Assembly (NCBI RefSeq): GCF_001513955.1
Contig: NZ_KQ948147.1
Location: 646,757 to 710,756, forward strand
Direction: 5' to 3'
DNA length: 64,000 nucleotides
From: Streptomyces pseudovenezuelae
Lineage (GTDB): Bacteria; Actinomycetota; Actinomycetes; Streptomycetales; Streptomycetaceae
Below are positions 51,194 to 59,261 of the stretch, in pieces. Below the pieces are notes generated by a model. The model worked only from the letters and a program-made list of their open reading frames with translations, was not told the origin of the DNA and did not search any database. Position numbers and translations under genes: made by a program. Within the stretch, counting starts at the first letter, position 1, and each line of letters starts with the position of its first letter.

Positions 51194-51856
51194 ATGAAGT
51201 ACATGCTGCTCGTCTGCGGCGACGACACCAACGACGCCTCGGGCATGGCCCCCGTCGAACCCTGGGTCGAGGAGCTCGGCGACCGCCGTGCACGCCTGCA
51301 CGGACACCGGCTCGCCCTGCCCGCGGATGCCGTCACCGTGCGGGTGCGCGGCGGTGAGGTGCTGCGCACCGACGGGCCCTTCGCGGAGACCAAGGAGTAC
51401 GTCGCCGGATTCGACATCCTGGAGTGCGACAGCCTGGAGGAGGCGGTCCAGGCGGCCGCACAGCACCCCGTGGCGACCGTCGGAGCCATGGAGGTACGGC
51501 CGTTCTGGGAGGACGAGGACGGCGAGGCGGAGATCCGCCGGCTCGACGCCGCCCTGACCGACGCGGCGCGCGCGGGGGACGTGGAGCGGCTGCTCGCCTG
51601 CTACGCGCGGGACGCGCAGGTCGTGGACAGGGGCCGGCCCCACCGGGGCGTCGAGGAGCTCCGCAAGGCCTGGTCGGCGACGGCCCCGGTCGCCCGAGAG
51701 GTGTTGGAGTCCGCCGTCCACGTCGACGAGAGCGTCGCGTTCGGCCACGCCCTCGTCCGCACCGGCGACACCCTGCTGCGCGTGACCACCGGCTACCGCA
51801 ACGTCGGTCCGCGCTGGCTGATCGTCCACGAGCACGTCACGGAGGCCACGTCATGA
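51194..51856 (+). CDS. DGPF/YCII-domain protein fused to a SnoaL-like domain
   Basis: 220 aa. The N-terminal YCII domain (residues 1-98) has MKYMLLVCGDD, the DGPFAETKEYVAGFDILE signature and EVRPFWE; the C-terminal NTF2-like domain (about 105-215) reads LTDAARAGDVERLLACYARDA and ends RWLIVHEHVTEA. DGPF proteins accompany ECF42 sigma factors and are thought to be targets or effectors; their chemistry is unknown. A good RBS (GGGAGGA) precedes ATG 51194. The stop overlaps the next start (ATGA). Confidence 0.88.
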   Translation: MKYMLLVCGDDTNDASGMAPVEPWVEELGDRRARLHGHRLALPADAVTVRVRGGEVLRTDGPFAETKEYVAGFDILECDSLEEAVQAAAQHPVATVGAMEVRPFWEDEDGEAEIRRLDAALTDAARAGDVERLLACYARDAQVVDRGRPHRGVEELRKAWSATAPVAREVLESAVHVDESVAFGHALVRTGDTLLRVTTGYRNVGPRWLIVHEHVTEATS

Positions 51857-52194
51857 AGTACGCCCTGCTGATCTGCACCCCCGTCGCCGGCGAGGAGCTC
51901 AGCCCCGCCGAGATCGCCGAGGACCCCCGTTTCACCTCCTACATCGAGGAGGTCCGCAGCCGGGACGTCGTCAAGGGCGGCGCCCGGCTGCGCCCGGCCT
52001 CCGACGCCACCACCGTGCGCGTCCAGGGTGACGAGGTGCTGCTCACCGACGGCCCGTTCGTGGAGTCCAAGGAGTACATCGCCGGCATCGACATCATCGA
52101 GGTCGCCGACCTGGACGAGGCGATCTCCCTCGCGTCCCGGCACCCGGCCGCGCTCGGCGGCGGCTCGGTGGAGGTACGGCCGGTGTGGGAGTGA
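51853..52194 (+). CDS. DGPF/YCII-domain protein
   Basis: 113 aa single YCII domain: MKYALLICTPVAGEELS, then the DGPFVESKEYIAGIDIIEV signature and VEVRPVWE at the C-terminus. It starts in an ATGA overlap with the upstream fusion gene and lies four bases before the sigma-factor start, so all three are translated together. The role is unknown but tied to the ECF42 switch by gene order. Confidence 0.88.
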   Translation: MKYALLICTPVAGEELSPAEIAEDPRFTSYIEEVRSRDVVKGGARLRPASDATTVRVQGDEVLLTDGPFVESKEYIAGIDIIEVADLDEAISLASRHPAALGGGSVEVRPVWE

Positions 52195-52198
52195 ACCG

Positions 52199-53428
52199 GT
52201 GACCCCGGAAGAGGCCGTCGCCGCCGCCTTCCGGGAGGAGTGGGGCCAGGTCCTCGCCACCCTGATCCGGGTGACCGGCGACTGGGACCTCGCCGAGGAG
52301 TGCGCGCAGGACGCCTTCGCCCAGGCCCTCGACCGGTGGCGGCGCGACGGCGTCCCGCGCCGCCCCGGCGCCTGGCTCACCACGACCGCCCGCCACCGGG
52401 CCATGGACGTGCTGCGCCGGGAGGCCGTCGGAGCGCGGAAACTGCAGGAGGCGGCGATGCTCACGGCCCCCGAGGAGCCGTACGACGACAGCGGTGTCCA
52501 CGACGACCGACTGCGCCTGATCTTCACCTGCTGCCACCCGGCGCTGCACATCGAGGCCCGGGTGGCGCTGACCCTGCGCACCCTGGCCGGACTGACCACA
52601 CCGGAGATCGCCCGCGCCTTCCTCGTCCCCGAGGCGACCATGGCCCAGCGCCTGGTGCGGGCCAAGAAGAAGATCCGCAACGCCGGCATCCCCTACCGCG
52701 TGCCGCCCGCCCATCTGCTGCCCGAGCGCACGACCGGCGTGCTCGGCGTGATCTACCTGCTGTTCAACGAGGGGTACGCGGCCACCTCGGGCGCCGATCT
52801 CGTACGACGGAACCTGTGCGCGGAGGCGGTCCGGCTGGCCCGTGTCCTGGCCCGCCTCATGCCCGACGAGCCCGAGGCCCTGGGCCTGCTCGCGCTGCTC
52901 CTCCTGCACGACGCCCGCCGCGAGACCCGCGTGGACGCGGACGGCGAACTGGTGACGCTGGAGGACCAGGACCGCACGGCGTGGGACCACGCGGAGGTCG
53001 AGGAGGGCGCCGCCCTGCTGGAGACGGCACTGCGGCGCGGCCGTCCCGGGCCCTACCAGATCCAGGCCGCCATCGCCGCCTGCCACACCACCGCCGCCAC
53101 GGCCGCGGACACCGACTGGGCCGACATCGCCGCGCTCTACGGCGAGTTGGCGCGCCTCGTGCCGTCCCCGGTGGTCCGCCTCAACCGCGCGGTGGCCCTC
53201 GGTATGGCCGACGGCCCCGACGCGGGGCTCGCCCTGGTCGCCGAACTGGAGCGGGAGGGCGAGCTGAACGGCTACCACCTGCTCCCCGCCACGCGCGCCG
53301 ACCTGCTGCGCCGCAGCGGCCGCAGGACCGAGGCGGCCCGGGCCTACGAGCGGGCTCTTGAACTGGTGGAGAACGACGCCGAGCGGCACTTCCTCGAAAG
53401 GCGGCTCGCGGAGTGTCGATCGGCGTAG
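52199..53428 (+). CDS. ECF42-like RNA polymerase sigma factor
   Basis: 409 aa, much longer than ordinary ECF sigma factors. Region 2 is at about residues 10-75 (EECAQDAFAQALDRWRRDG), region 4 at about 120-180 (TTPEIARAFLVPEATMAQRLVRAKKKIR), and a long C-terminal TPR-like extension (about 185-405) ends in repeats rich in Ala/Leu and RLNRAVALGMADG-type motifs. This extension marks the ECF42 group, which needs it for activity and lacks an anti-sigma factor. GTG 52199 starts four bases after the DGPF stop. The promoter at 51129 fits its own recognition motif. Confidence 0.93.
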   Translation: MTPEEAVAAAFREEWGQVLATLIRVTGDWDLAEECAQDAFAQALDRWRRDGVPRRPGAWLTTTARHRAMDVLRREAVGARKLQEAAMLTAPEEPYDDSGVHDDRLRLIFTCCHPALHIEARVALTLRTLAGLTTPEIARAFLVPEATMAQRLVRAKKKIRNAGIPYRVPPAHLLPERTTGVLGVIYLLFNEGYAATSGADLVRRNLCAEAVRLARVLARLMPDEPEALGLLALLLLHDARRETRVDADGELVTLEDQDRTAWDHAEVEEGAALLETALRRGRPGPYQIQAAIAACHTTAATAADTDWADIAALYGELARLVPSPVVRLNRAVALGMADGPDAGLALVAELEREGELNGYHLLPATRADLLRRSGRRTEAARAYERALELVENDAERHFLERRLAECRSA

Positions 53429-53456
53429 GACGCGTTCGTCGGTGGGCGGCGTGCGA

Positions 53457-53876
53457 TCAGGAGGCGGTCCTCGCTTCCGACTCCCTTGCCGCCGCCTCCT
53501 TCGCGATCTCCTCGAACCGCGCCCCCATCGCCGCCGCCAGAGCCTGGGCCCCCGACAGCGGACGGACCATCACCATGAACCGGTCGATCAGGCCGTTCTC
53601 GTCGACATGGATGAAGTCGCAGCCGTCCAGCGCCCGTTCACCGACCCGGGTCGCGAACACCAGCGCGTGGTCGCGGCCGTCCTCGCTGCTCAGCTCGCTC
53701 ACATAGCGGAAGTCCTCGAAGACCTTGACGACCGCGCCCAGGATCGCCGCCGTGATGGCCTTGCCCTCGTACGGCTTGAACACCACCGGACTCGTGAAGA
53801 CCACGTCCTCGGCCAGCAACGCCTCCACCGCGCCGAGGTCCCCCGCCTCGACCGCTTCCCGGAACGCTCGCATCAT
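53457..53876 (-). CDS. SnoaL/NTF2-like protein
   Basis: 139 aa. FREAVEAGDLGAVEALLAEDVVF and GLIDRFMVMVRPL fit the limonene-epoxide-hydrolase/SnoaL fold. Two adjacent ATGs (53876, 53873) give alternative starts; GGAG is better spaced for 53873. It is divergent from the PadR gene across a 65-bp AT-rich spacer with a GATTAATC palindrome (53913-53920), so PadR may control it. Confidence 0.82.
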   Translation of the reverse strand: MMRAFREAVEAGDLGAVEALLAEDVVFTSPVVFKPYEGKAITAAILGAVVKVFEDFRYVSELSSEDGRDHALVFATRVGERALDGCDFIHVDENGLIDRFMVMVRPLSGAQALAAAMGARFEEIAKEAAARESEARTAS

Positions 53877-53941
53877 GTCTCCATAGTCAATTTGTTGAGT
53901 AGGTGTGGAGTAGATTAATCACCCGCTGCTAGCCTGTCCAT

Positions 53942-54505
53942 ATGTCGCTCAAGTACGCCGTCCTGGCCGCTCTGCTGGAGGGTGAGGCCTCGGGCTACGA
54001 ACTCTCCAAGGTCTTCGACGTCTCGCTGGCGAACTTCTGGCCCGCGACCCCTCAGCAGCTCTACCGCGAGCTGGAGCGCCTCGCGCAGGACGGGCTGATC
54101 GAGGCACGGGTGGTGCAGCAGGAACGCAGGCCGAACAAGCGGCTGTTCACCCTCACCGAGACCGGCCGGCGCGAGCTGAGCGCGTTCGCCGCCGAACCGC
54201 CCCGCAGGCCTGCCGCTCTCCGTGACGAGTTCCTGATCAAGATCCAGGCCATGGACGGCGTCGATCCCGAGGTCACCCGGGCGCTGTTCGAGGAGCGCCT
54301 GTCCTGGGCGCGCGGCAAACTCGCCCGCTACGAGCGGGTCCGCGACCGGTTCCTCGACGGCCGCACCGAGGAGCGGTACCTCGCGGAGGTCGACCGGATC
54401 GGCCCCTACCTCACGCTCCTGGGCGGAATCGCCCTGGAAACGGAGACCGTCCGCTGGTGCGAGCGCGCGCTGGCCATCCTGAAACGCCGCGCTCCCCTAA
54501 GCTGA
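53942..54505 (+). CDS. PadR-family transcriptional regulator
   Basis: 187 aa. A winged helix (SLKYAVLAALLEGEASGYELSK, TPQQLYRELERLAQDGLIEA) with the C-terminal Vir_act_alpha_C coiled-coil domain (about 95-180) typical of PadR. A -10-like TAGCCT (53930-53935) ends six bases before the ATG, and no RBS is visible, so the mRNA is probably leaderless. Its target may be the divergent SnoaL-like gene or the methyltransferase following it. Confidence 0.9.
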   Translation: MSLKYAVLAALLEGEASGYELSKVFDVSLANFWPATPQQLYRELERLAQDGLIEARVVQQERRPNKRLFTLTETGRRELSAFAAEPPRRPAALRDEFLIKIQAMDGVDPEVTRALFEERLSWARGKLARYERVRDRFLDGRTEERYLAEVDRIGPYLTLLGGIALETETVRWCERALAILKRRAPLS

Positions 54506-54509
54506 CGCG

Positions 54510-55238
54510 GTGTTCAGCCCAGAAGGCCCCAGCCTCCGCGAACTCGCCGTCCAGGCGATGTCGTCCGTCGAGCGCGGCTACGACCTGCTCGCCCCCAAGT
54601 TCGACCACACTCCCTTCCGTACGCCCGACGCGGTGCTGGACGCCGTCGCGTCCGCGCTGCGCCGGACGGGCCCCTTCGACTCCGGCCTCGACCTGTGCTG
54701 CGGCACCGGCGCCGGGGCCGGGGCGCTGACGCGGGTCTGCCGGGGGAGCGTGACCGGGGTCGACTTCAGCGCCGGGATGCTCGACGTGGCCCGGAAGCGG
54801 ACCCGGTCCCAGGGGCCGCGCCTGTCCTGGGTGCGGGGGGACGCGCGTGCCCTCCCGTTCGCCCCCGCCTCCTTCGACCTGGTCGTGAGCTTCGGGGCCT
54901 TCGGCCACTTCCTGCCCCGCGAACTGCCCGGACTGTTCGCCCAGGTTCGCGCCGTGCTGCGCCCGGGCGGCTGCTTCGCCTTCCCGATCGTCGCCCCGCC
55001 CCGGCCGTCGTCCCCCGCCTACTGGATGCTCCATGGGTTCGACGCCGTGATGCGGGTGCGCAACGCCCTGTGGCGACCGCCGTTCGTCATGTACTACCGG
55101 GCCTTCCGGCTCGGGGACGTGCGACGGGAGCTGGAATGGGCGGGGCTTCGGGTGGACCTGCACGCCCTGCCCGAGTTCGGTGTGCGCCGGGACGGCAGTC
55201 CGCGGGTCCGGATGGTCGTGGCGAGGCGCCCGGACTAG
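54510..55238 (+). CDS. Class I SAM-dependent methyltransferase
   Basis: 242 aa. It carries LDLCCGTGAGAGALTRVCRG (SAM motif I), GVDFSAGMLDVARKR, FDLVVSFGAFGHFL and RAVLRPGGCFAFPIV. Substrate unknown. GTG 54510 follows the PadR stop by four bases, and TAAGCT (54498-54503) ends six bases ahead of it. A second, leaderless transcript could start there in addition to read-through from padR. Confidence 0.85.
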   Translation: MFSPEGPSLRELAVQAMSSVERGYDLLAPKFDHTPFRTPDAVLDAVASALRRTGPFDSGLDLCCGTGAGAGALTRVCRGSVTGVDFSAGMLDVARKRTRSQGPRLSWVRGDARALPFAPASFDLVVSFGAFGHFLPRELPGLFAQVRAVLRPGGCFAFPIVAPPRPSSPAYWMLHGFDAVMRVRNALWRPPFVMYYRAFRLGDVRRELEWAGLRVDLHALPEFGVRRDGSPRVRMVVARRPD

Positions 55239-55248
55239 TCGGTCCGAA

Positions 55249-55278
55249 TTTCCAACTTACTCGTTTGATTTTCCAACT
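55249..55278 (+). repeat. TTTCCAACT direct repeat overlapping a promoter
   Basis: TTTCCAACT occurs at 55249-55257 and again at 55270-55278, start-to-start 21 bp, i.e. two helical turns. The first lies upstream of the -35-like TTGATT (55265-55270), and the second fills the spacer before the -10-like TATGGT (55287-55292). This is a regulator-site arrangement for the following thioesterase gene. Confidence 0.5.
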
Positions 55279-55299
55279 CGCCAGGTTATGGTGAGGCGC

Positions 55300-56067
55300 G
55301 TGACCACATCCACCGAGCATGAGACGCGGATCGACCCTCTGTGGCGGTCATGGGAGGGGGCGCACGGCGGTCATGTCGCCGCTGTCGCCCTGGCGGCCGT
55401 ACGCGCGCAGTTCGCCGGGGGAGACCAGCCCGTGCGTACGCTGACCACGCACTTCCTGGCTCCGGCCGCCGCCGGTCCGTTGCACGTCTCGGGCGCCGTG
55501 CCCGCCTCCGGGCGCCGCACGGCCGCCTGCGTCTTCTCCGGTCACCAGGACGGCCTGCCGGTCGTCGTCGGATCGGCCCTGTTCGGCTCCGGGCGCCCGG
55601 GGACGTCGTACGACGGACAGCCCGCCCCGGACGTGCCCGGTCCCGAGGACCGCCGGGCCGTCGAGTTGCCGGGCCGGCTGGCGCCCTTCGCCCGGCAGCT
55701 GGAGATACGGCCCGCCACCGCCGACCTCCCGCTGGCCGGTGGTGAGCGGGCGGAGCTGCTGGCCTGGGTGCGGTTCACGGACGGCCGGCCGCTCGACGCG
55801 GGAGCGGTGGTCACCCTCACCGATGTGCTCCCGCCCGCGCTGTACGCCGTCTGGCGCAGCCCGCGTCCCGTGCCCAGCGCGGAACTCACCGTCCACTTCA
55901 CCGACGCCGTCGACGAGAGCGCCGGTGACGGCTGGAGTCTCGTGCGGATCAGGACCGATCACGCGGGCGCCGGCTGGGCCGTCGACGACAGCGCTGTCTG
56001 GGCGGCCGGCGGCCGTCTGCTGGCACTGGGCCGCCAGTCCCGCGTGGTGCGCGGCGAGCGTCCCTGA
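55300..56067 (+). CDS. Acyl-CoA thioesterase-like (TesB-type) protein
   Basis: 255 aa, two hot-dog modules. FDGQ/GGH-like segments include SWEGAHGGHVAAVALAAVRAQ, RTLTTHFLAPAAAGPLHV and TDVLPPALYAVW. It belongs to the 4HBT_3/TesB-like group; the catalytic residue cannot be fixed by eye. GTG 55300 is preferred because TATGGT ends seven bases ahead (leaderless), though ATG 55288 is in frame. The promoter is covered by TTTCCAACT repeats. Confidence 0.82.
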   Translation: MTTSTEHETRIDPLWRSWEGAHGGHVAAVALAAVRAQFAGGDQPVRTLTTHFLAPAAAGPLHVSGAVPASGRRTAACVFSGHQDGLPVVVGSALFGSGRPGTSYDGQPAPDVPGPEDRRAVELPGRLAPFARQLEIRPATADLPLAGGERAELLAWVRFTDGRPLDAGAVVTLTDVLPPALYAVWRSPRPVPSAELTVHFTDAVDESAGDGWSLVRIRTDHAGAGWAVDDSAVWAAGGRLLALGRQSRVVRGERP

Positions 56068-56089
56068 GGCCGGTGGCGGGGCCCCGCGC

Positions 56090-57256
56090 TCACAGGGCGC
56101 TGTACAACGCCTCGATCAGTGCCGTCTTCCGCGGGTCGTCGGCGATGTGCGGCCCCATCCGGTTCATCACATAGCCCAGCGCGACACCCGCCTCCGGATC
56201 GGCCAGACCGCACGACCCGCCGAAGCCGTCGTGCCCGAAGGCCCGCGGATTGGGCCCGTACGAGCCGTTCGGCCCGCTCAGCCACAGACCGAGCCCGAGC
56301 TCCGTCTCCCTGTCGAGTCCCGCTCCGAGCACCAGGTCGCGGCACCTGCCCTGGCTCTCCCGGACCCGCTCGGCGGCCTCGGCGGACAGGACGCGGTGGC
56401 CGCCGTGGGAGCCGTGGCCCGCGAAGATGCCGTAGAGCGCGGTGACGGCCCGGGCCGTGCCGTGGCCGTTCGCGGCGGGGATCTCGGCGGCCCGCCACTC
56501 GGGCGTGTTCGCCTCCGCGGCGCCCACCAGGGGGTTGGTCAGGGCGGCGAGCGCCGCGGGAGTCAACTGGGCGAAGACCGCCGCCTGTTCGCTCGCCGAC
56601 GCGGCGGGCGGATGCACCAGCTCGGCGGCCCGGCCGGCCTCCTTCTCCGGCAGGCCGACGGTGAAGTCGATGCCGAGCGGCCCCGTCACCTCCCGCTCCA
56701 GGAAGGCGCCCGGCAGCAGCCCCGAGACCCGCCGGACGACCTCGCCGACCAGGAAGCCGTACGTGAACGCGTGGTAACCGGACACCGTGCCCGGCTCCCA
56801 CCAGGGCTCCGTCGCCGCGAGCCGCCGTGTCGTCAGTTCCCAGTCGAAGAGCTCGGCCAGGGTGTGGGGCTCGCGCAGTCCGGACAGCCCGGCCCGGTGC
56901 GACAGCAGGTGCCGTACCAGAACCCGCTCCTTGCCCGCCGCGGCGAACTCCGGCCAGTACGCGGCCACCGGGGCGTCGAGGTCGAGCAGGCCCCGGTCGG
57001 CGAGGAGATGGGCGCACAGGGCCGTCGGGCCCTTCGTCGTCGACCACACGTTGACCAGCGTGTCGTGCTCCCAGGGGCGGGTGCGGGCCGCGTCGGCCCA
57101 GCCGCCCCACAGGTCCACGACCATCTCGCCGCCGACCGTGACGCACACCGCGGCGCCCAGCTCGGCACGGTCTCGGAAGTTTTCCTCGAACGCCGTCCGT
57201 ACGGCCGCGAAGCGCTCGTCGCAGTGGCCGTGGACAGCCGGCCGGTACTCGGACAT
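56090..57256 (-). CDS. Serine hydrolase, class-C beta-lactamase fold (EstB-like)
   Basis: 388 aa. The nucleophile motif Ser-Thr-Thr-Lys is in VWSTTKGPTALCAHLL. YHAFTYGFLVGEVVRR supplies the second motif tyrosine, and GHDGFGGSCGLADPEAGVALGYVMNRM the third, KTG-like element. This is the layout of esterases/beta-lactamase-like hydrolases (EstB, LACTB) rather than a true cephalosporinase. No signal peptide. GGAGGG precedes the ATG. It is followed on the plus side by the convergent thioesterase. Confidence 0.9.
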   Translation of the reverse strand: MSEYRPAVHGHCDERFAAVRTAFEENFRDRAELGAAVCVTVGGEMVVDLWGGWADAARTRPWEHDTLVNVWSTTKGPTALCAHLLADRGLLDLDAPVAAYWPEFAAAGKERVLVRHLLSHRAGLSGLREPHTLAELFDWELTTRRLAATEPWWEPGTVSGYHAFTYGFLVGEVVRRVSGLLPGAFLEREVTGPLGIDFTVGLPEKEAGRAAELVHPPAASASEQAAVFAQLTPAALAALTNPLVGAAEANTPEWRAAEIPAANGHGTARAVTALYGIFAGHGSHGGHRVLSAEAAERVRESQGRCRDLVLGAGLDRETELGLGLWLSGPNGSYGPNPRAFGHDGFGGSCGLADPEAGVALGYVMNRMGPHIADDPRKTALIEALYSAL

Positions 57257-57357
57257 GGGCCCTCCGTCGTCGCCGGAAACCCGGACCGCGACACCGCGAT
57301 CCGGGGTCCCGTGAACATACCGACTGGTCGGCCTGGAGGGAAGGTTCCCTGCGGGAC

Positions 57358-58326
57358 TCAGGCGTACGAGCGCAGCCAGCTCAGCTTCGCCGCCTCCTGG
57401 TAGGGGCCGCCGCCCTCGTGGTCGTTGAAGTCGTAGACCTCGATCGCCTTGTCGGCGTGGCCCCAGGCGTTGAAGGCCGCGAAGACGGTGGAGGGCGGGC
57501 AGGTCTGGTCCTCCAGCGCCGCCGAGAAGAGCGCCGGGGTGCGGGCGCGGCTCGCGAAGTGCACGCCGTCGAAGTAGGCGAGCGTGCCGAGGACGTCCTC
57601 GAAGCGGCCGCGGTGCGTCTTGAGGTACAGGCCGATCTCCCGGTACGGGTGACGGTCCGTCACGGTCGCCGCGCGTGGGAAGTCGCACAGGAACGGCACG
57701 TCCGGGGCGACCGCCGCCAGGTCCGGCACCAGGCCGCCGACCGCGATCGAGATGCCGCCGCCCTGGCTGCCGCCGAGCACGACCGTGCGCGCCGGGTCGG
57801 TCAGCGGGTGTGAACGGGCCGCCTCCACCGCCCGCACGCCGTCGGTGAACACCCGGCGGTAGTAGTAGTTCTCGGGGGCGTCGATGCCCCGGGTCATGAA
57901 GCCGGGGTACGCGGGCGCGCCGGCCACCGGGTCGGCGGTGCCACCGCCGCCGCCCCAGGCGCTGCCCTGGCCGCGGGTGTCCATCACGAAGTGCGCCCGG
58001 CCCGTCGACGCCCACAGCAGATGCTCGTGCGGCAGGCCGCGGCCGCCGCCGTACCCGATGAACTCCACGACCACCGGTATGGGGGCGGAGACCTCGGCGG
58101 GGAGGGTGAACCAGCCCTTGACCGGGTGGCCGCCGAATCCGGCGAAGGTCACGTCGTACACCTTCACCGTGGACAGACCCGTCTCGACGAGCTCGAAGCG
58201 GGCGTCCAGGTCGTGCTCGCGGGCCTCCTGAAGGGTCTTCGACCAGAACGCGTCGAAGTCCTCGGGCTCGGTGGACTCGCTGCGGTACTCGCGCAGCTCG
58301 TCGATGGGGAGGTCGAACAGGGCCAT
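57358..58326 (-). CDS. Acetylxylan esterase / cephalosporin-C deacetylase (CE7)
   Basis: 322 aa alpha/beta-hydrolase of carbohydrate esterase family 7. It shows PVVVEFIGYGGGRGLP, the RGQGSAWG motif of CE7 enzymes, the nucleophile elbow GGSQGGGISIAVGG and the C-terminal DHEGGG with the catalytic His. It removes acetyl groups from xylo-oligosaccharides or cephalosporin C. No signal peptide, so it acts on imported oligosaccharides. It lies just upstream of the serine hydrolase gene on the same strand. Confidence 0.92.
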   Translation of the reverse strand: MALFDLPIDELREYRSESTEPEDFDAFWSKTLQEAREHDLDARFELVETGLSTVKVYDVTFAGFGGHPVKGWFTLPAEVSAPIPVVVEFIGYGGGRGLPHEHLLWASTGRAHFVMDTRGQGSAWGGGGGTADPVAGAPAYPGFMTRGIDAPENYYYRRVFTDGVRAVEAARSHPLTDPARTVVLGGSQGGGISIAVGGLVPDLAAVAPDVPFLCDFPRAATVTDRHPYREIGLYLKTHRGRFEDVLGTLAYFDGVHFASRARTPALFSAALEDQTCPPSTVFAAFNAWGHADKAIEVYDFNDHEGGGPYQEAAKLSWLRSYA

Positions 58327-58564
58327 GCAGGACCGCCTTCGCGAAGGGACAGTGCCGGATGATCACACCGTACGTGCGTGGTCGGACGACTCGCCAGGCC
58401 TTTGCGGCACCGCCCGGCGGCTGCCGCCTCCTGGAGGGTGGTGGACCTGCTGGTCAAGGGCGCGGAGCCGCTCGTCGTGGACGGAGCGGGTGAGCACTGA
58501 CGATCGGTCGGCCCGCGTGAATGGTCGGGTCACCGCCGTCGGCGTATCCCGGAGGTCGACGTCG

Positions 58565-59146
58565 TCAGGCCCGGCGGCGGGTCCACTGCGGTTCGGTGAG
58601 GGCCCAGTCCCGTTCCCACTCGGCGAGCCGGTGGCGGCCGGCCACACCGCGCACGAGGGAGTGGCCGAGGACGAGCACGGCGATCGTGGCGCCCGCACCG
58701 CAGGCGCCCATCACCAGGGTGTGCTGCCAGATCGCGGTCGCGTCCGGCGGCGGGGCCACGCTGCGGCCCCGGGAGTCGAACCACACGTCGACCCGCTCGC
58801 CCCGGTCGGTACCGGCCGGGACCCGGGCCGTGGCGGTCTTCGTCGCCCCGGCTTCCGTCCAGCGCACGGTCACCCGGTAGGAGCGCTCCCGGCCGCCCTG
58901 GACCGAGGGCCGCGAGTCCGGGACGCTGCCGACGACCTCCGCGCGGACCCGGTGACGTTCGGAGCGCTGCTCGGCCGCCACCGCCCGGGCGTCGTCATGC
59001 GCCCACCGGCCCACGACCGCGCCGATCAGCGGGGCACCCAGCAGCATCAGCACAGCGACGGCCAGCACTGTCCACGCCTCGACGACGTCCGACCGGCGCC
59101 TGAGCGGATTGCGCCGCCAGCGCCAGCCGCGCACCCGGGTTCCCAT
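58565..59146 (-). CDS. Rv1733c-like two-helix membrane protein (paralogue)
   Basis: 193 aa. Same architecture as the gene at 15471-16058: WRWRRNPLRRRSDVVEAW, a first helix (TVLAVAVLMLLGAPLIGAVV), an extracytoplasmic loop with RVTVRWTEAG, a second helix (TLVMGACGAGATIAVLVLG) and a tail WERDWALTEP. ATG 59146 has GGAGG five to six bases upstream. Function unknown. Unlike the other copy, it has no DevR-like box nearby. Confidence 0.82.
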   Translation of the reverse strand: MGTRVRGWRWRRNPLRRRSDVVEAWTVLAVAVLMLLGAPLIGAVVGRWAHDDARAVAAEQRSERHRVRAEVVGSVPDSRPSVQGGRERSYRVTVRWTEAGATKTATARVPAGTDRGERVDVWFDSRGRSVAPPPDATAIWQHTLVMGACGAGATIAVLVLGHSLVRGVAGRHRLAEWERDWALTEPQWTRRRA

Positions 59147-59261
59147 GTCGACCTCCGCACCACGCACCCCTGCGAGTGGTCACACAGATGTAGTACCCCT
59201 CCATCCGCGTCGTTCACTTGCGGGGTGCGCACCTGCGCAGCCGGCGCGCGGCTCACGTGCG

